Assembly (NCBI RefSeq): GCF_002705925.1
Contig: NZ_NKRE01000001.1
Location: 748,838 to 812,837, forward strand
Reading direction: 5' to 3'
Length of the DNA stretch: 64,000 nt
Source of the DNA: Mycobacterium ostraviense
GTDB lineage: Bacteria > Actinomycetota > Actinomycetes > Mycobacteriales > Mycobacteriaceae
Of the stretch, positions 28,685-38,122 are shown in pieces. Numbering within the stretch: the stretch's first letter is position 1; every line of letters begins with the position of its first letter. Below the pieces are notes generated by a model. That model saw only the letters and a list, made by a program, of their open reading frames with translations, had not been told where the DNA came from and did no database searches. The position numbers and the translations under genes were made by a program.

Positions 28685-29506
28685 ATGCCAGTGCGCCACC
28701 CGCCAGTCGACTACGACGAGTTCCCAAGTCTACGAATAGAACACAACGAAAACGGCGTGCTGAACCTGATTCTGGACTCCCCCGGCCTGAATTCGGTCGG
28801 GCCGCAGATGCACCGCGACCTGGCCGACATCTGGCCGGTGATCGACCGCGATCCGGCCGTGCGGGTGGTGCTGGTGCGCGGTGAAGGCAAAGCGTTTTCC
28901 TCCGGCGGCAGTTTCGACCTGATCGACCAGACCATGGGCGACTTCGAAGACCGGGTCCGCATCATGCGCGAGGCCCGAGATCTGGTGTTCAACCTGGTCA
29001 ACCTGGACAAGCCGGTGGTCTCGGCGATCCGCGGCCCGGCCGTCGGCGCGGGTCTGGTGGTGGCCCTGCTGGCCGACATCTCGGTGGCGGGCCGGACCGC
29101 GAAGATCATCGACGGCCACACCAAGCTCGGGGTGGCCGCCGGCGACCACGCCGCGATCTGCTGGCCACTGCTGGTGGGCATGGCCAAGGCCAAGTACTAC
29201 CTGCTGACCTGTGAGCCGCTGTCCGGCGAGGAAGCCGAGCGCATCGGCCTGGTCTCGACGTGCGTCGACGACGACGACGTGCTCGCCACCGCGACGCGCC
29301 TTGCCGAGAATCTGGCGCAGGGCGCCCAACACGCGATTCGCTGGACCAAACACAGCCTCAATCACTGGTACCGCATGTTCGGGCCCGCCTTCGAAACGTC
29401 GCTGGGCCTGGAATTCCTCGGGTTCAGCGGCCCTGACGTGCGCGAAGGATTGGCCGCGAACCGCGAGAAGCGTCCGGCGCGATTTGGCGCCGGTACCGGC
29501 GGCTGA
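28685..29506 (+). CDS. echA15: enoyl-CoA hydratase/isomerase family protein EchA15
   Basis: 273 residues of the crotonase fold. Oxyanion-hole segments are [16 protein letters not shown] (residues 65-80) and [14 protein letters not shown]. Where hydratases have the catalytic PE before LG, this protein reads GHTKLG, so one of the two usual Glu is absent; it may act as an isomerase or hydrolase instead (inference). The C-terminal helices ([17 protein letters not shown]) are normal. Known in H37Rv as Rv2679, next to hemE; here the GMC cassette separates them. Confidence 0.85.
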   Translation: MPVRHPPVDYDEFPSLRIEHNENGVLNLILDSPGLNSVGPQMHRDLADIWPVIDRDPAVRVVLVRGEGKAFSSGGSFDLIDQTMGDFEDRVRIMREARDLVFNLVNLDKPVVSAIRGPAVGAGLVVALLADISVAGRTAKIIDGHTKLGVAAGDHAAICWPLLVGMAKAKYYLLTCEPLSGEEAERIGLVSTCVDDDDVLATATRLAENLAQGAQHAIRWTKHSLNHWYRMFGPAFETSLGLEFLGFSGPDVREGLAANREKRPARFGAGTGG

Positions 29507-29616
29507 GCATGATTCGGCGCGCCTGTCTGCGGGTGTCGGACGTTAGGTCTACCGTCGGATTTTGTGACCCGCGCCGACGACATTGCGGAGCGCAGCGACA
29601 AGCTGGAGCTGCGCTC

Positions 29617-30198
29617 GTGACCGCAGCCGAGCCGGCCCCGTTCCGCGAAGCGGTCGCTGCCATGAATGCTGTCACCGTGCGCCCGGAGATCGAGCTCGGT
29701 CCCATCCGTCCGCCGCAGCGGCTGGCGCCCTACAGCTACGCGCTGGGCGCCGAGGTCAAACATCCCGATCTCGACATCGTCCCCGAGCGGTCCGAGGGTG
29801 ACGCGTTTGGCCGGCTCATCCTGCTCTACGACCCGGAGGGCTCCGACGCCTGGGACGGCACCATTCGCCTGGTCGCCTACATCCAGGCCGACCTGGACTC
29901 ACAGGAAGCCATCGATCCGTTGCTGCCCGAGGTGGCGTGGAGTTGGCTGGTAGAGGCGCTGGAGTCGCGCACCGAGCACATGACCGCCCTCGGCGGCACC
30001 GTCACCGCCACCACATCGGTGCGATACGGCGATATCTCCGGACCGCCGCGCGCCCATCAGCTCGAGCTGCGGGCGTCGTGGACGGCGACCACGCCCGAGG
30101 TGGGCAGCCACGTCGAGGCGTTCTGCGATGTTCTCGAGCATGCCGCGGGCCTCCCCCCAACCGGGGTCATCGACCTGAGCTCGCGGTCACGCGCCTGA
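29617..30198 (+). CDS. DUF3000 family protein (Rv2680-like)
   Basis: 193 residues of the actinobacterial DUF3000 family (RLAPYSYALGAEVKHP, then GRLILLYDPEGSDAWDGTIR, EVAWSWLVEALESR). No function known. The GTG at 29617 follows a GGAG; longer starts lead into non-protein-like sequence. The stop is one base from the ATG of the RNase D-like gene, and the two are neighbours in all mycobacteria I recall. Confidence 0.82.
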   Translation: MTAAEPAPFREAVAAMNAVTVRPEIELGPIRPPQRLAPYSYALGAEVKHPDLDIVPERSEGDAFGRLILLYDPEGSDAWDGTIRLVAYIQADLDSQEAIDPLLPEVAWSWLVEALESRTEHMTALGGTVTATTSVRYGDISGPPRAHQLELRASWTATTPEVGSHVEAFCDVLEHAAGLPPTGVIDLSSRSRA

Positions 30199-30199
30199 C

Positions 30200-31501
30200 A
30201 TGTGCCCCGACCCGTCTCCCGCGGAGACCGAACCGTCGGGCAGCACCGCATCCCGGCCGACGCCGCTGCTGCGTCCGGCACACGGGATGCCGGAGCTCTC
30301 GGTGACCGTCGGCCAGATCGAGGCCGCCGCGGAACTCTTGGACCGCGGCCACGGGCCCTTTGCGGTGGACGCCGAGCGGGCGTCGGGTTTTCGCTACTCC
30401 AACCGGGCCTATCTGATCCAGATCCGGCGGGCCGGCGCCGGCACCGTGCTGATCGACCCGGTCAGCCACGGCGGCGACGCGTCGACCGTGCTGGCGCCGG
30501 TCGCCGAGGTGCTCAGGCAGGACGAGTGGATTCTGCACTCGGCCGATCAGGACCTGCCGTGTCTGGCCGAGGTCGGCATGCGGCCCTTGACGCTCTATGA
30601 CACCGAACTGGCCGGACGCCTGGCCGGGTTCGATCGGGTGAACTTGGCGACCATGGTCGAGCGGCTGCTGGGGATGGGGCTGGCCAAGGGCCACGGTGCG
30701 GCCGACTGGTCCAAGCGCCCGCTGCCGCCGGGCTGGCTGAACTACGCCGCCCTGGACGTCGAGCTGCTCATCGAACTACGCGCGGCGATCTCGCAGGTGC
30801 TGACCGAACAAGGCAAAACCGATTGGGCCGCAGAGGAATTCGAGCATCTGCGGACATACGAATCGCGGACGGCGCCGGCGACGGCGCGGCCGGACCGCTG
30901 GCGCCGCACCTCCGGTATCCACAAGGTGCGCGACCGTCGGGGGTTGGCCGCGGTTCGCGAGCTGTGGCTGGCACGCGACCGGATTGCCCAGTTGCGCGAC
31001 ATCGCGCCGCGCCGGATCCTGCCGGACTCGGCCATCATCGACGCGGCCGTCGCCGACCCGAGATCGGTCGAGGACCTCGTCGCTTTGCCGGTGTTCGGCG
31101 GACGCAACCAGCGTCGCAATGCCGCGATCTGGCTGGCGGCGCTGGAAGCGGCCCGGGAAAACCAGCATCCACCGGAGGTGACCGAGTCGGCCAATGGGCC
31201 ACCGCTGCCGGCGCGGTGGAGCAGGCGGAAACCCGACGCCGCCGCACGGTTGGAGGCGGTGCGGGCGGCGCTGGCAGAACTGTCGCAGCGGGTGCGGGTG
31301 CCGACGGAAAACCTGGTCTCACCCGAGTTGGTGCGACGGCTGTGCTGGGAATGGGCCGGTCCCCGGGAGGGCGCCGCGGACGCGATCGACGAGTTCCTCC
31401 GGGCCGGCCACGCGCGGGCGTGGCAGCGCCAACTGGTGGTGCCGGTGCTGGCCGCGGCGATAACCCGGGCCGATGCCGAATTTGCGAGCGACAGCTCTTA
31501 G
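30200..31501 (+). CDS. RNase D-like 3'-5' exonuclease with HRDC domain (Rv2681-like)
   Basis: 433 residues. DEDDy-type exonuclease: D57 and E59 in [11 protein letters not shown], Asp in [14 protein letters not shown] near 116-118, and Y182/D186 in [10 protein letters not shown]. One HRDC domain follows around residues 215-295 ([20 protein letters not shown]). The C-terminal third is helical and actinobacterium-specific. Probable role in 3' trimming of tRNA or other RNA. Its stop overlaps the dxs stop on the other strand by three bases. Confidence 0.86.
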   Translation: MCPDPSPAETEPSGSTASRPTPLLRPAHGMPELSVTVGQIEAAAELLDRGHGPFAVDAERASGFRYSNRAYLIQIRRAGAGTVLIDPVSHGGDASTVLAPVAEVLRQDEWILHSADQDLPCLAEVGMRPLTLYDTELAGRLAGFDRVNLATMVERLLGMGLAKGHGAADWSKRPLPPGWLNYAALDVELLIELRAAISQVLTEQGKTDWAAEEFEHLRTYESRTAPATARPDRWRRTSGIHKVRDRRGLAAVRELWLARDRIAQLRDIAPRRILPDSAIIDAAVADPRSVEDLVALPVFGGRNQRRNAAIWLAALEAARENQHPPEVTESANGPPLPARWSRRKPDAAARLEAVRAALAELSQRVRVPTENLVSPELVRRLCWEWAGPREGAADAIDEFLRAGHARAWQRQLVVPVLAAAITRADAEFASDSS

Positions 31502-33462
31502 TCGAGGTGCTCGCTGATCTCGGACGCCGGCCCGAGGGCGCCGGAACCGGTGGGGCCAAACCGGCCCGATTCGTCGCCCGCGTCGGATGTACCCAGCGCG
31601 GCGACCCAACCGGTGATACGGAGGGCCACGTCCTGGTCGGTCAACCCCAGATCGGCCAGCACCTCACCCCGTGAGGCGTGATCGAAGAACTCCTGCGGCA
31701 GCCCGACGTCACGGCACGGCACGTCGATCTCCGCGCGCCGCAACGCGGCCGACACCGCGGAGCCGATGCCGCCGTTGACCCCGTTGTCCTCCAACGTGAC
31801 CAGCAGCTTGTGCTGCACGGCCAGCTCGCGAACACCGTCGGATACCGGCAGCACCCAACGCGGGTCGATCACCGTCACCCCGATGCCCTGAGTGTGTAGC
31901 CGCTTGGCCACCGCCAACGCCATCGAGGCCAGCGGGCCTACCGCCACGAGCAGCACATCGTGGTTCAGGCCGTCGGCCGGTACCGCGAGCACGTCGACAC
32001 CCGCCCGCCGCTCGAGAGCCGAAATGTCTTCGCCCACATCGCCTTTCGGGAACCTCAAGGCCGTCGGGCCGTCACTGATGTCGAGCGCCTCACCGAGTTC
32101 CTCGCGCAGCCGGGTGGCGTCGCGGGGTGCGGCCACCCGGATGCCGGGCACGATGTTGAGCATCGACAAGTCCCACATGCCGTTGTGACTGGGGCCGTCC
32201 GAGCCGGTGATGCCGGCGCGGTCCAGCACCATGGTGACCGGCAGCTTGTGCAGCGCCACGTCCATCATGATCTGGTCGAAAGCGCGGTTCAGGAACGTCG
32301 AATAGATCGCTACGACGGGGTGCATCCCGCCCATCGCCAGTCCGGCGGCCGAGGTGATCGCGTGTTGCTCGGCGATGCCGACGTCGAACAACCGGTCCGG
32401 GAAGCGCTGCCCGAATGCCGTCAGTCCGGTCGGTCCGGGCATGGCCGCGGTAATGGCAATGATGTCGCGGCGCCGCCGGCCGTAGTTGATCAGCGCGTCG
32501 GAAAAGGTCGCCGTCCAGCCCGGACCGGCCGCCTTGGTGGCTTGTCCGGTGACCGGGTTGATCGGGACCGTGGAGTGCATCTGCTCGGCCTCGTCGGCTT
32601 CGGCCGGGGCATAACCCATGCCCTTGCGGGTGACCACATGCACGATCACCGGGCGGCCGAACCCGCGGGCCTTGCGCAACGCGACCTCCACCGCCCGTTC
32701 GTCGTGCCCGTCGACGGGGCCTACGTACTTCAGCCCGAGGTCGGTGAACATCAGCTGCGGCGACAGGGAGTCCTTGATGCCGACTTTGACGCTGTGCAGG
32801 AAGTGGTAGCAGACCTCACCGACCAGCGGCACCGCCCGCACCACGTCGCGGCCCTTCTCCAGCATTTGCTCGTAGGCCGGCAACGTCCGCAGCGTGGCAA
32901 GATGATCGGCGACGCCGCCGATGGTCGGGGCGTAGCTGCGGCCGTTGTCGTTGACGACGATGATCACCGGCCGGTGCGACCCGGCGATATTGTTCAGAGC
33001 CTCCCAGCACATACCGCCGGTGAGCGCGCCGTCGCCCACCACCGCGACCACGTGCCGATTGCGGTGCCCGGTCAACTCGAACGCCTTGGCCAGGCCGTCG
33101 GCATACGACAATGCTGCGCTGGCATGGCTGGACTCCACCCAGTCGTGTTCGCTTTCGGCGCGGCACGGATACCCCGACAGCCCGCCCTTCTTGCGCAGGC
33201 TTTCGAAATCCTGGGCGCGTCCGGTCAGCATTTTGTGGACGTAGGCCTGGTGACCCGTGTCGAAAATGATCGGGTCGTGCGGCGAATCGAACACCCGATG
33301 CAGCGCCAGCGTCAGTTCCACGACCCCCAGGTTCGGCCCGAGGTGTCCCCCGGTCGCGGCAACCTTGTGGATCAGGAACTCGCGGATTTCCTGGGCCAGC
33401 TCCCGTAGCTGGGCCTGGGATAGGTGCTGCAGATCGGCGGGCCCACGGATCTGTTGCAGCAT
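31498..33462 (-). CDS. dxs: 1-deoxy-D-xylulose-5-phosphate synthase
   Basis: About 654 residues. The thiamine-diphosphate site [18 protein letters not shown] is at residues 141-158, with the His in [12 protein letters not shown] (His40), the catalytic Glu region [18 protein letters not shown] and C-terminal transketolase domain. It condenses pyruvate with glyceraldehyde 3-phosphate, the first step of the MEP isoprenoid route. The last 25 residues (Gly/Ser-rich) appear longer than in H37Rv as I recall it. The ATG at 33462 matches the known N-terminus ([11 protein letters not shown]). Confidence 0.95.
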   Translation of the reverse strand: MLQQIRGPADLQHLSQAQLRELAQEIREFLIHKVAATGGHLGPNLGVVELTLALHRVFDSPHDPIIFDTGHQAYVHKMLTGRAQDFESLRKKGGLSGYPCRAESEHDWVESSHASAALSYADGLAKAFELTGHRNRHVVAVVGDGALTGGMCWEALNNIAGSHRPVIIVVNDNGRSYAPTIGGVADHLATLRTLPAYEQMLEKGRDVVRAVPLVGEVCYHFLHSVKVGIKDSLSPQLMFTDLGLKYVGPVDGHDERAVEVALRKARGFGRPVIVHVVTRKGMGYAPAEADEAEQMHSTVPINPVTGQATKAAGPGWTATFSDALINYGRRRRDIIAITAAMPGPTGLTAFGQRFPDRLFDVGIAEQHAITSAAGLAMGGMHPVVAIYSTFLNRAFDQIMMDVALHKLPVTMVLDRAGITGSDGPSHNGMWDLSMLNIVPGIRVAAPRDATRLREELGEALDISDGPTALRFPKGDVGEDISALERRAGVDVLAVPADGLNHDVLLVAVGPLASMALAVAKRLHTQGIGVTVIDPRWVLPVSDGVRELAVQHKLLVTLEDNGVNGGIGSAVSAALRRAEIDVPCRDVGLPQEFFDHASRGEVLADLGLTDQDVALRITGWVAALGTSDAGDESGRFGPTGSGALGPASEISEHLD

Positions 33463-33618
33463 TTCGCCAGTGTACGCAGCAAGGGCCCATTTAGCCCTCG
33501 CGCGCGCTCTCCGCCGAACCCGCGCCACAGTATGGGCTGAGCACTTGGTAGCGTCGGTGACCGGTGAGCCGGGAAGCCTGGTCGGCGTGGAGTGGTACCT
33601 ACGACGCGAAGGAACACC

Positions 33619-34113
33619 ATGACCACAGCTAGGCTGACCGCGACCCCGACTCCGACGTATCGTCGGCATATGCGCGCCGAGGACATCGCTGAAGATTTTC
33701 CGGTAGTCGACGTCAATTCGAGCGCGCTGGATGCTGCCCGCATGCTCGCAGAGCATCGCCTGCCCGGGCTCTTGGTCACCAAGCCCTCAGGAAAACCGTA
33801 CGCAGTGCTGCCGGCCTCCCAAGTCGTGCGCTTCATCGTGCCCCGCTACGTCCAGGACGATCCTTCGCTGGCCGGCGTGCTCAACGAATCGATGGCTGAC
33901 CGCTGTGCGGAAAAGTTGAGCGGCAAGACAGTCCGCGACGTGTTGCCGGACCACCTGGTCGACGTTCCTCCGGTCAATGCCGACGACACCATCATCGAAG
34001 TGGCCGCGATCATGGCTCGGCTGCGCAGCCCGCTCCTCCCGGTGGTCAAAGACGGCAGTCTGCTCGGGGTGATCACGGCATCGCGCCTCCTGGCAGCGGC
34101 GCTGAAGCGTTGA
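33619..34113 (+). CDS. two-CBS-domain protein (Rv2683-like)
   Basis: 164 residues: two CBS halves, [20 protein letters not shown] with [16 protein letters not shown], and [20 protein letters not shown] with [23 protein letters not shown] pairs bind adenine nucleotides and gate transporters or enzymes. It lies 55 bases upstream of arsA and is probably co-transcribed, so it may sense the state relevant to those transporters (inference). A start at 33619 is backed by GAAGGA. Confidence 0.8.
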   Translation: MTTARLTATPTPTYRRHMRAEDIAEDFPVVDVNSSALDAARMLAEHRLPGLLVTKPSGKPYAVLPASQVVRFIVPRYVQDDPSLAGVLNESMADRCAEKLSGKTVRDVLPDHLVDVPPVNADDTIIEVAAIMARLRSPLLPVVKDGSLLGVITASRLLAAALKR

Positions 34114-34168
34114 TCTCGAAGGTCTCGGCGATAATCGGTGTCCCGGCACCAACACAGGTGACCACCCG

Positions 34169-35458
34169 ATGAGTGTCATCGCGGTCTGCGTATTTGTGGT
34201 CGCCTATGCGCTGATCGCCAGCGAACGCATCAACAAGACGCTGGTAGCGCTGGCCGGTGCGGCGATCGTAGTTGCCCTACCCGTCATCAATTCCGAAGAC
34301 GTCTTCTATTCTCACGAGACCGGAATCGATTGGGACGTCATCTTTTTGCTGCTGGGCATGATGATCATCGTCAGCGTGCTGCGGCAGACCGGGGTGTTCG
34401 AATACGTCGCGATCTGGGCGGCCAAACGGGCTGGCGGCTCGCCCGTGCGCATCATGATCTTGTTAGTGCTGGTCACCGCGATCGCATCAGCGATGCTGGA
34501 CAACGTCACCACGGTCTTGCTCATCGCCCCGGTGACCCTGCTGGTGTGCGACCGGTTGGCGATCAACGCGAACCCGTTCTTGATGGCCGAAGCTTTCGCA
34601 TCGAACATCGGCGGCACCGCGACATTGGTCGGCGACCCCCCCAACATCGTCATCGCCAGCAAGGGCGGGCTTTCGTTCAACGACTTCCTGATCAATCTGG
34701 CCCCGATCGTGATAATCGTGCTAGCGGCGTTCATCCTAATCGTGCCGCGCCTGTTTCCCGGCGCATTTACCGCCGATCCCACGCGGATCGGCGACGTCAT
34801 GTCGTTGGAAGAAAAGGAAGCCATTCGCGATCACAGGCTGCTGATCAAGTGTGGTGTCGTCCTCGTGGCGGTGTTCACGGCCTTCGTCGCAAATTCGGCA
34901 CTGCATATGAAACCATCCATGGTGGCGCTGGTGGGCGCTGGCATCCTGGTGGTGATCTCCGGGCTGGAGCGGTCCGATTATCTATCCAGCGTCGAATGGG
35001 AAACACTGCTTTTCTTTGCCGGGCTGTTCATCATGATCGGTGCCCTGGTAAAAACCGGTGTCGTCTATCAGCTGGCGCGGGCGGCGACCAACTTGACCGC
35101 CGGAAACGAGTTGTCCACCGTATTCCTGATTCTCGGCATCTCGGCGCCCGTGTCCGGCATCATCGACAACATCCCCTACGTCGCGACGATGACGCCCATT
35201 GTCGCCGAGCTGGCTGCGGTCATGCCCGGTCACATCAACCCCGACACGTTATGGTGGGCACTTGCCCTGGGTGCCGACTTCGGGGGCAACCTCACCGCAG
35301 TGGGAGCCAGCGCCAACGTCGTCATGCTCGGAATCGCCCGGCGCGCAGGCACTCCTATCTCATTTTGGGAATTCACCCGCAAAGGCATTGTGGTTACCGC
35401 GGTCTCGGTCGCGTTGGCGGCGATCTACCTGTGGGTCCGCTACTTCGTGTTGGGCTAA
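34169..35458 (+). CDS. arsA: ArsB/NhaD-type anion transporter (ArsA, Rv2684-like)
   Basis: 429 residues with 11-12 TM segments of the ion-transporter superfamily. Signature parts include [56 protein letters not shown] (the NIGGxATLIGDPPN substrate loop), and the repeat [12 protein letters not shown] / [20 protein letters not shown]. Named an arsenic transporter in H37Rv, but real substrates (arsenite, sodium/proton or organic anions) are not proven. The name does not mean the ArsA ATPase. Followed by a paralogue. Confidence 0.82.
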   Translation: MSVIAVCVFVVAYALIASERINKTLVALAGAAIVVALPVINSEDVFYSHETGIDWDVIFLLLGMMIIVSVLRQTGVFEYVAIWAAKRAGGSPVRIMILLVLVTAIASAMLDNVTTVLLIAPVTLLVCDRLAINANPFLMAEAFASNIGGTATLVGDPPNIVIASKGGLSFNDFLINLAPIVIIVLAAFILIVPRLFPGAFTADPTRIGDVMSLEEKEAIRDHRLLIKCGVVLVAVFTAFVANSALHMKPSMVALVGAGILVVISGLERSDYLSSVEWETLLFFAGLFIMIGALVKTGVVYQLARAATNLTAGNELSTVFLILGISAPVSGIIDNIPYVATMTPIVAELAAVMPGHINPDTLWWALALGADFGGNLTAVGASANVVMLGIARRAGTPISFWEFTRKGIVVTAVSVALAAIYLWVRYFVLG

Positions 35459-35532
35459 CCGTTGCATACGCCGGGTATTGCTAGGGCTGACGCCGCCATC
35501 GGCGGCGCGCATAAGGATTGGTGGGACATCCC

Positions 35533-36819
35533 GTGAACATCATCGCAGTCACGGTGTTCGTCATCACCTATGCGCTCATCGCCAGTGACCGGGTGAGCAA
35601 GACCCGGGCAGCACTGTCGGGGGCGGCGATCATGCTCGCACTCGGGGTCGTCCGCTCACATGACGCCTTCTACTCGCCCGAGACCGGAATCGACTGGGAC
35701 GTCGTCTTTCTACTGCTGGGCATGATGATCATCGTCAGCGTCCTACGACAGACCGGTGTTTTCGAATACGTCGCGATCTGGGCCGTCAAACGCGCGAATG
35801 GCTCCCCGCTGCGCATCATGATTCTGCTGGTGCTGGTGATGGCTTTCGGGTCGGCCTTGCTCGACAACGTCACCACAGTGTTGTTGATTGCTCCGGTCAC
35901 GCTGCTGGTGTGTGACCGGCTGGCAATCGACGCGTCGCCGTTTCTGATCGCCGAAGTCTTCGCGTCCAACATCGGCGGCGCGGCGACGTTGGTCGGCGAC
36001 CCGCCCAACATCATCATCGCTAGCCGGGCGGGGCTGTCGTTCAACGACTTCCTGGTGCACATGGCGCCGGTAGTTATCGTGGTGATGATCGTCTTCGTCG
36101 CTCTGCTCCCCCGCCTGTTTCGTCCCGTTACGGTCAAGCCCGACCGGGTCGCCGACGTAATGTCGCTCAACGAGCGCGAGGCGATCCGCGACCGCAAGCT
36201 GCTCATCAAGTGCGGCGTCGTCCTGCTAGCGGTGTTCACCGCTTTCGTCGCCCACCCGCTGCTGCATATCCAGCCGTCGGTCGTGGCGTTGCTGGGCGCC
36301 GGCGTCCTCATCGTGATTTCGGGCCTGGACAGTTCGGACTACCTATCCAGCGTCGAGTGGGAAACTCTGATGTTCTTCGCCGGCTTGTTCATCATGGTCG
36401 GCGCGTTGGTGAAGACCGGCATCGTCGAGAAGCTGGCGCGCGGGGCGATCGAATTAACCGGCGGTAATGAACTACTCACGGTGATGCTGATCATCGGCGT
36501 GTCAGCGCCGGTGTCCGGCATCATCGACAACATTCCGTATGTCGCCACGATGACGCCGATCGTCACTGAACTTGTCACGGTGATGCCCGGTCAGGTCGAT
36601 TCCAACGTGCTGTGGTGGGCGCTGGCACTGGGCGCCGACTTCGGCGGCAATCTTACCGCCGTCGGGGCCAGCGCCAACGTCGTCATGCTCGGAATCGCCC
36701 GGCGCGCAGGCACTCCCATTTCCTTCTGGGAATTCACCCGCAAAGGCATTCTGGTCACCACGATCTCGCTGGCGGTGGCAGCGATCTACTTGTGGGTGCG
36801 TTACTTCCTGCTGGGATAG
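35533..36819 (+). CDS. arsB1: ArsB/NhaD-type anion transporter paralogue (Rv2685-like)
   Basis: 428 residues, the same layout as the gene before it and very similar throughout ([40 protein letters not shown]). The GTG at 35533 aligns with the arsA N-terminus. It lies 74 bases after arsA. A 50-bp stretch near the 3' end is identical to arsA at every position, pointing to gene conversion. In H37Rv three ABC-transporter genes follow; here the TrmA-like gene is next. Confidence 0.82.
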   Translation: MNIIAVTVFVITYALIASDRVSKTRAALSGAAIMLALGVVRSHDAFYSPETGIDWDVVFLLLGMMIIVSVLRQTGVFEYVAIWAVKRANGSPLRIMILLVLVMAFGSALLDNVTTVLLIAPVTLLVCDRLAIDASPFLIAEVFASNIGGAATLVGDPPNIIIASRAGLSFNDFLVHMAPVVIVVMIVFVALLPRLFRPVTVKPDRVADVMSLNEREAIRDRKLLIKCGVVLLAVFTAFVAHPLLHIQPSVVALLGAGVLIVISGLDSSDYLSSVEWETLMFFAGLFIMVGALVKTGIVEKLARGAIELTGGNELLTVMLIIGVSAPVSGIIDNIPYVATMTPIVTELVTVMPGQVDSNVLWWALALGADFGGNLTAVGASANVVMLGIARRAGTPISFWEFTRKGILVTTISLAVAAIYLWVRYFLLG

Positions 36820-36861
36820 CCGCGGGCCAGTGAGCGCCAGCCGCGACTGTACTGATGGCGT

Positions 36862-36918
36862 CGAGACTGCGCCCACAGCGTGCCGAGAGCCCTGGTGCGC
36901 ACGCTCACCGCAGTCTCG
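36862..36918. repeat. inverted repeat between convergent genes
   Basis: CGAGACTGCG at 36862-36871 and its exact complement CGCAGTCTCG at 36909-36918, with 37 bases between. It lies between arsB1 and the TrmA-like gene, where H37Rv carries an ABC transporter, and may serve as a loose bidirectional terminator. Confidence 0.45.
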
Positions 36919-36931
36919 GCGCGGCATCGGC

Positions 36932-38122
36932 CTAGCAGGTCAACAGCGCAACGCATTCCACGTGATGGGTCAGCGGGAACGCGTCGAACACCCTGATCTT
37001 CTCGACCGAGTAGTCATGACTGCGGTACAGGCCGATATCGCGTGCGAAAGATGCTGCCTCACAACCGATATGCACCACCCGCGGCACCCGCGCGGCGGCC
37101 AGTAGGTTGATCACGTCGCGTCCGGCCCCGGTACGCGGCGGATCCAGCACCGCGACGTCGGCGCCGGCCGGTTGCCTTTCCAGCGCCCGCCGCACCGAAT
37201 CGCTGACGACGGCTACCTGCGGTAGATCGGCCAGCGCGGCATGGGCGGTCCTCGACGCCGCACGCGCGCTGTCGACGGTCCATACCCGTCCCGACTCCCC
37301 CACCGCCTCACCCAGCACCGCGGCGAAAACACCGGCACCGCCGTAGAGATCCCACGCCGTCATGCCGGGAGCGGCCTGCGCCCAGTCCGCGACCAGGCCG
37401 CTGTACACCGCCGCCGCATCGCGATGCGCCTGCCAAAAGGCCGTCACCGGCACCCGCCAGATACGCCCGCCGACCCGCTGCACCGCGCGAGACTCACCCT
37501 CGACCGCGCTGGTGGCGACCCGCCGGCCATGGCGCACCGTGAGCATCACGTGACGCTGGCCGTCGTCGTCGAGCACCACGTTCACCTGCCCGCCCGGCGG
37601 CCAGGGGCGACCCGAATTCAGGCCGTCCAGCATCCCGGCGGGCACCTGCCCGCAATGTAGATCGGTCACCACCGCGCTGCTGTGGTAGCGGTGAAAGCCG
37701 ACGCGACAGTAGGGTCCCACCTCGAGTCGCACCCGGCTGCGCCAACCGGTGGGACCGGCATCCGAAAGCGGTTCGACCGCCCCGAACCAGTTGTATCCGC
37801 CGAGCCGTTTCAGTTGATCGGCCACCACGTGCGCCTTGAGCGCCCGCGCCGCTTCCGGGGCGACAAAAGCCAGATCACAACAGCCGGCGCCAGTCACCCC
37901 GGCAATCGGGCACAACGACTCGATCCGGTCCGGAGACGGATCGAGCACTTCGATAACCTCCGCGTGCCAATAGGATTGACGCTCGGCGGTGACCCTTACC
38001 CGCACCCGCTCCCCGGGTAAGGCACAGCGGACGAAGACCACCCGGCCTTCGTGGCGCGCCACACAGCTACCGCCGTTTGCCGGCGCACCGGTGACCAACG
38101 TCAGTTCGGGTGCCAGGGTCAA
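36932..38122 (-). CDS. TrmA/RumA-family RNA uracil methyltransferase (Rv2689c-like)
   Basis: About 396 residues. N-terminal TRAM-like beta domain (GGSCVARHEGRVVFVRCALP), SAM motif WDLYGGAGVFAAVLG, catalytic DPPRTGAGRDVI, nucleophile Cys in VHIGCEAASFARDI and the general base Glu in HHVECVALL. It makes 5-methyluridine in rRNA or tRNA; the target is not deducible. Cysteines SLCPIAGVTGAGCC may be part of an Fe-S site. The only sensible start is a TTG at 38122 that overlaps the stop of the upstream permease (TTGA), so translation should be coupled. Confidence 0.82.
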   Translation of the reverse strand: MTLAPELTLVTGAPANGGSCVARHEGRVVFVRCALPGERVRVRVTAERQSYWHAEVIEVLDPSPDRIESLCPIAGVTGAGCCDLAFVAPEAARALKAHVVADQLKRLGGYNWFGAVEPLSDAGPTGWRSRVRLEVGPYCRVGFHRYHSSAVVTDLHCGQVPAGMLDGLNSGRPWPPGGQVNVVLDDDGQRHVMLTVRHGRRVATSAVEGESRAVQRVGGRIWRVPVTAFWQAHRDAAAVYSGLVADWAQAAPGMTAWDLYGGAGVFAAVLGEAVGESGRVWTVDSARAASRTAHAALADLPQVAVVSDSVRRALERQPAGADVAVLDPPRTGAGRDVINLLAAARVPRVVHIGCEAASFARDIGLYRSHDYSVEKIRVFDAFPLTHHVECVALLTC

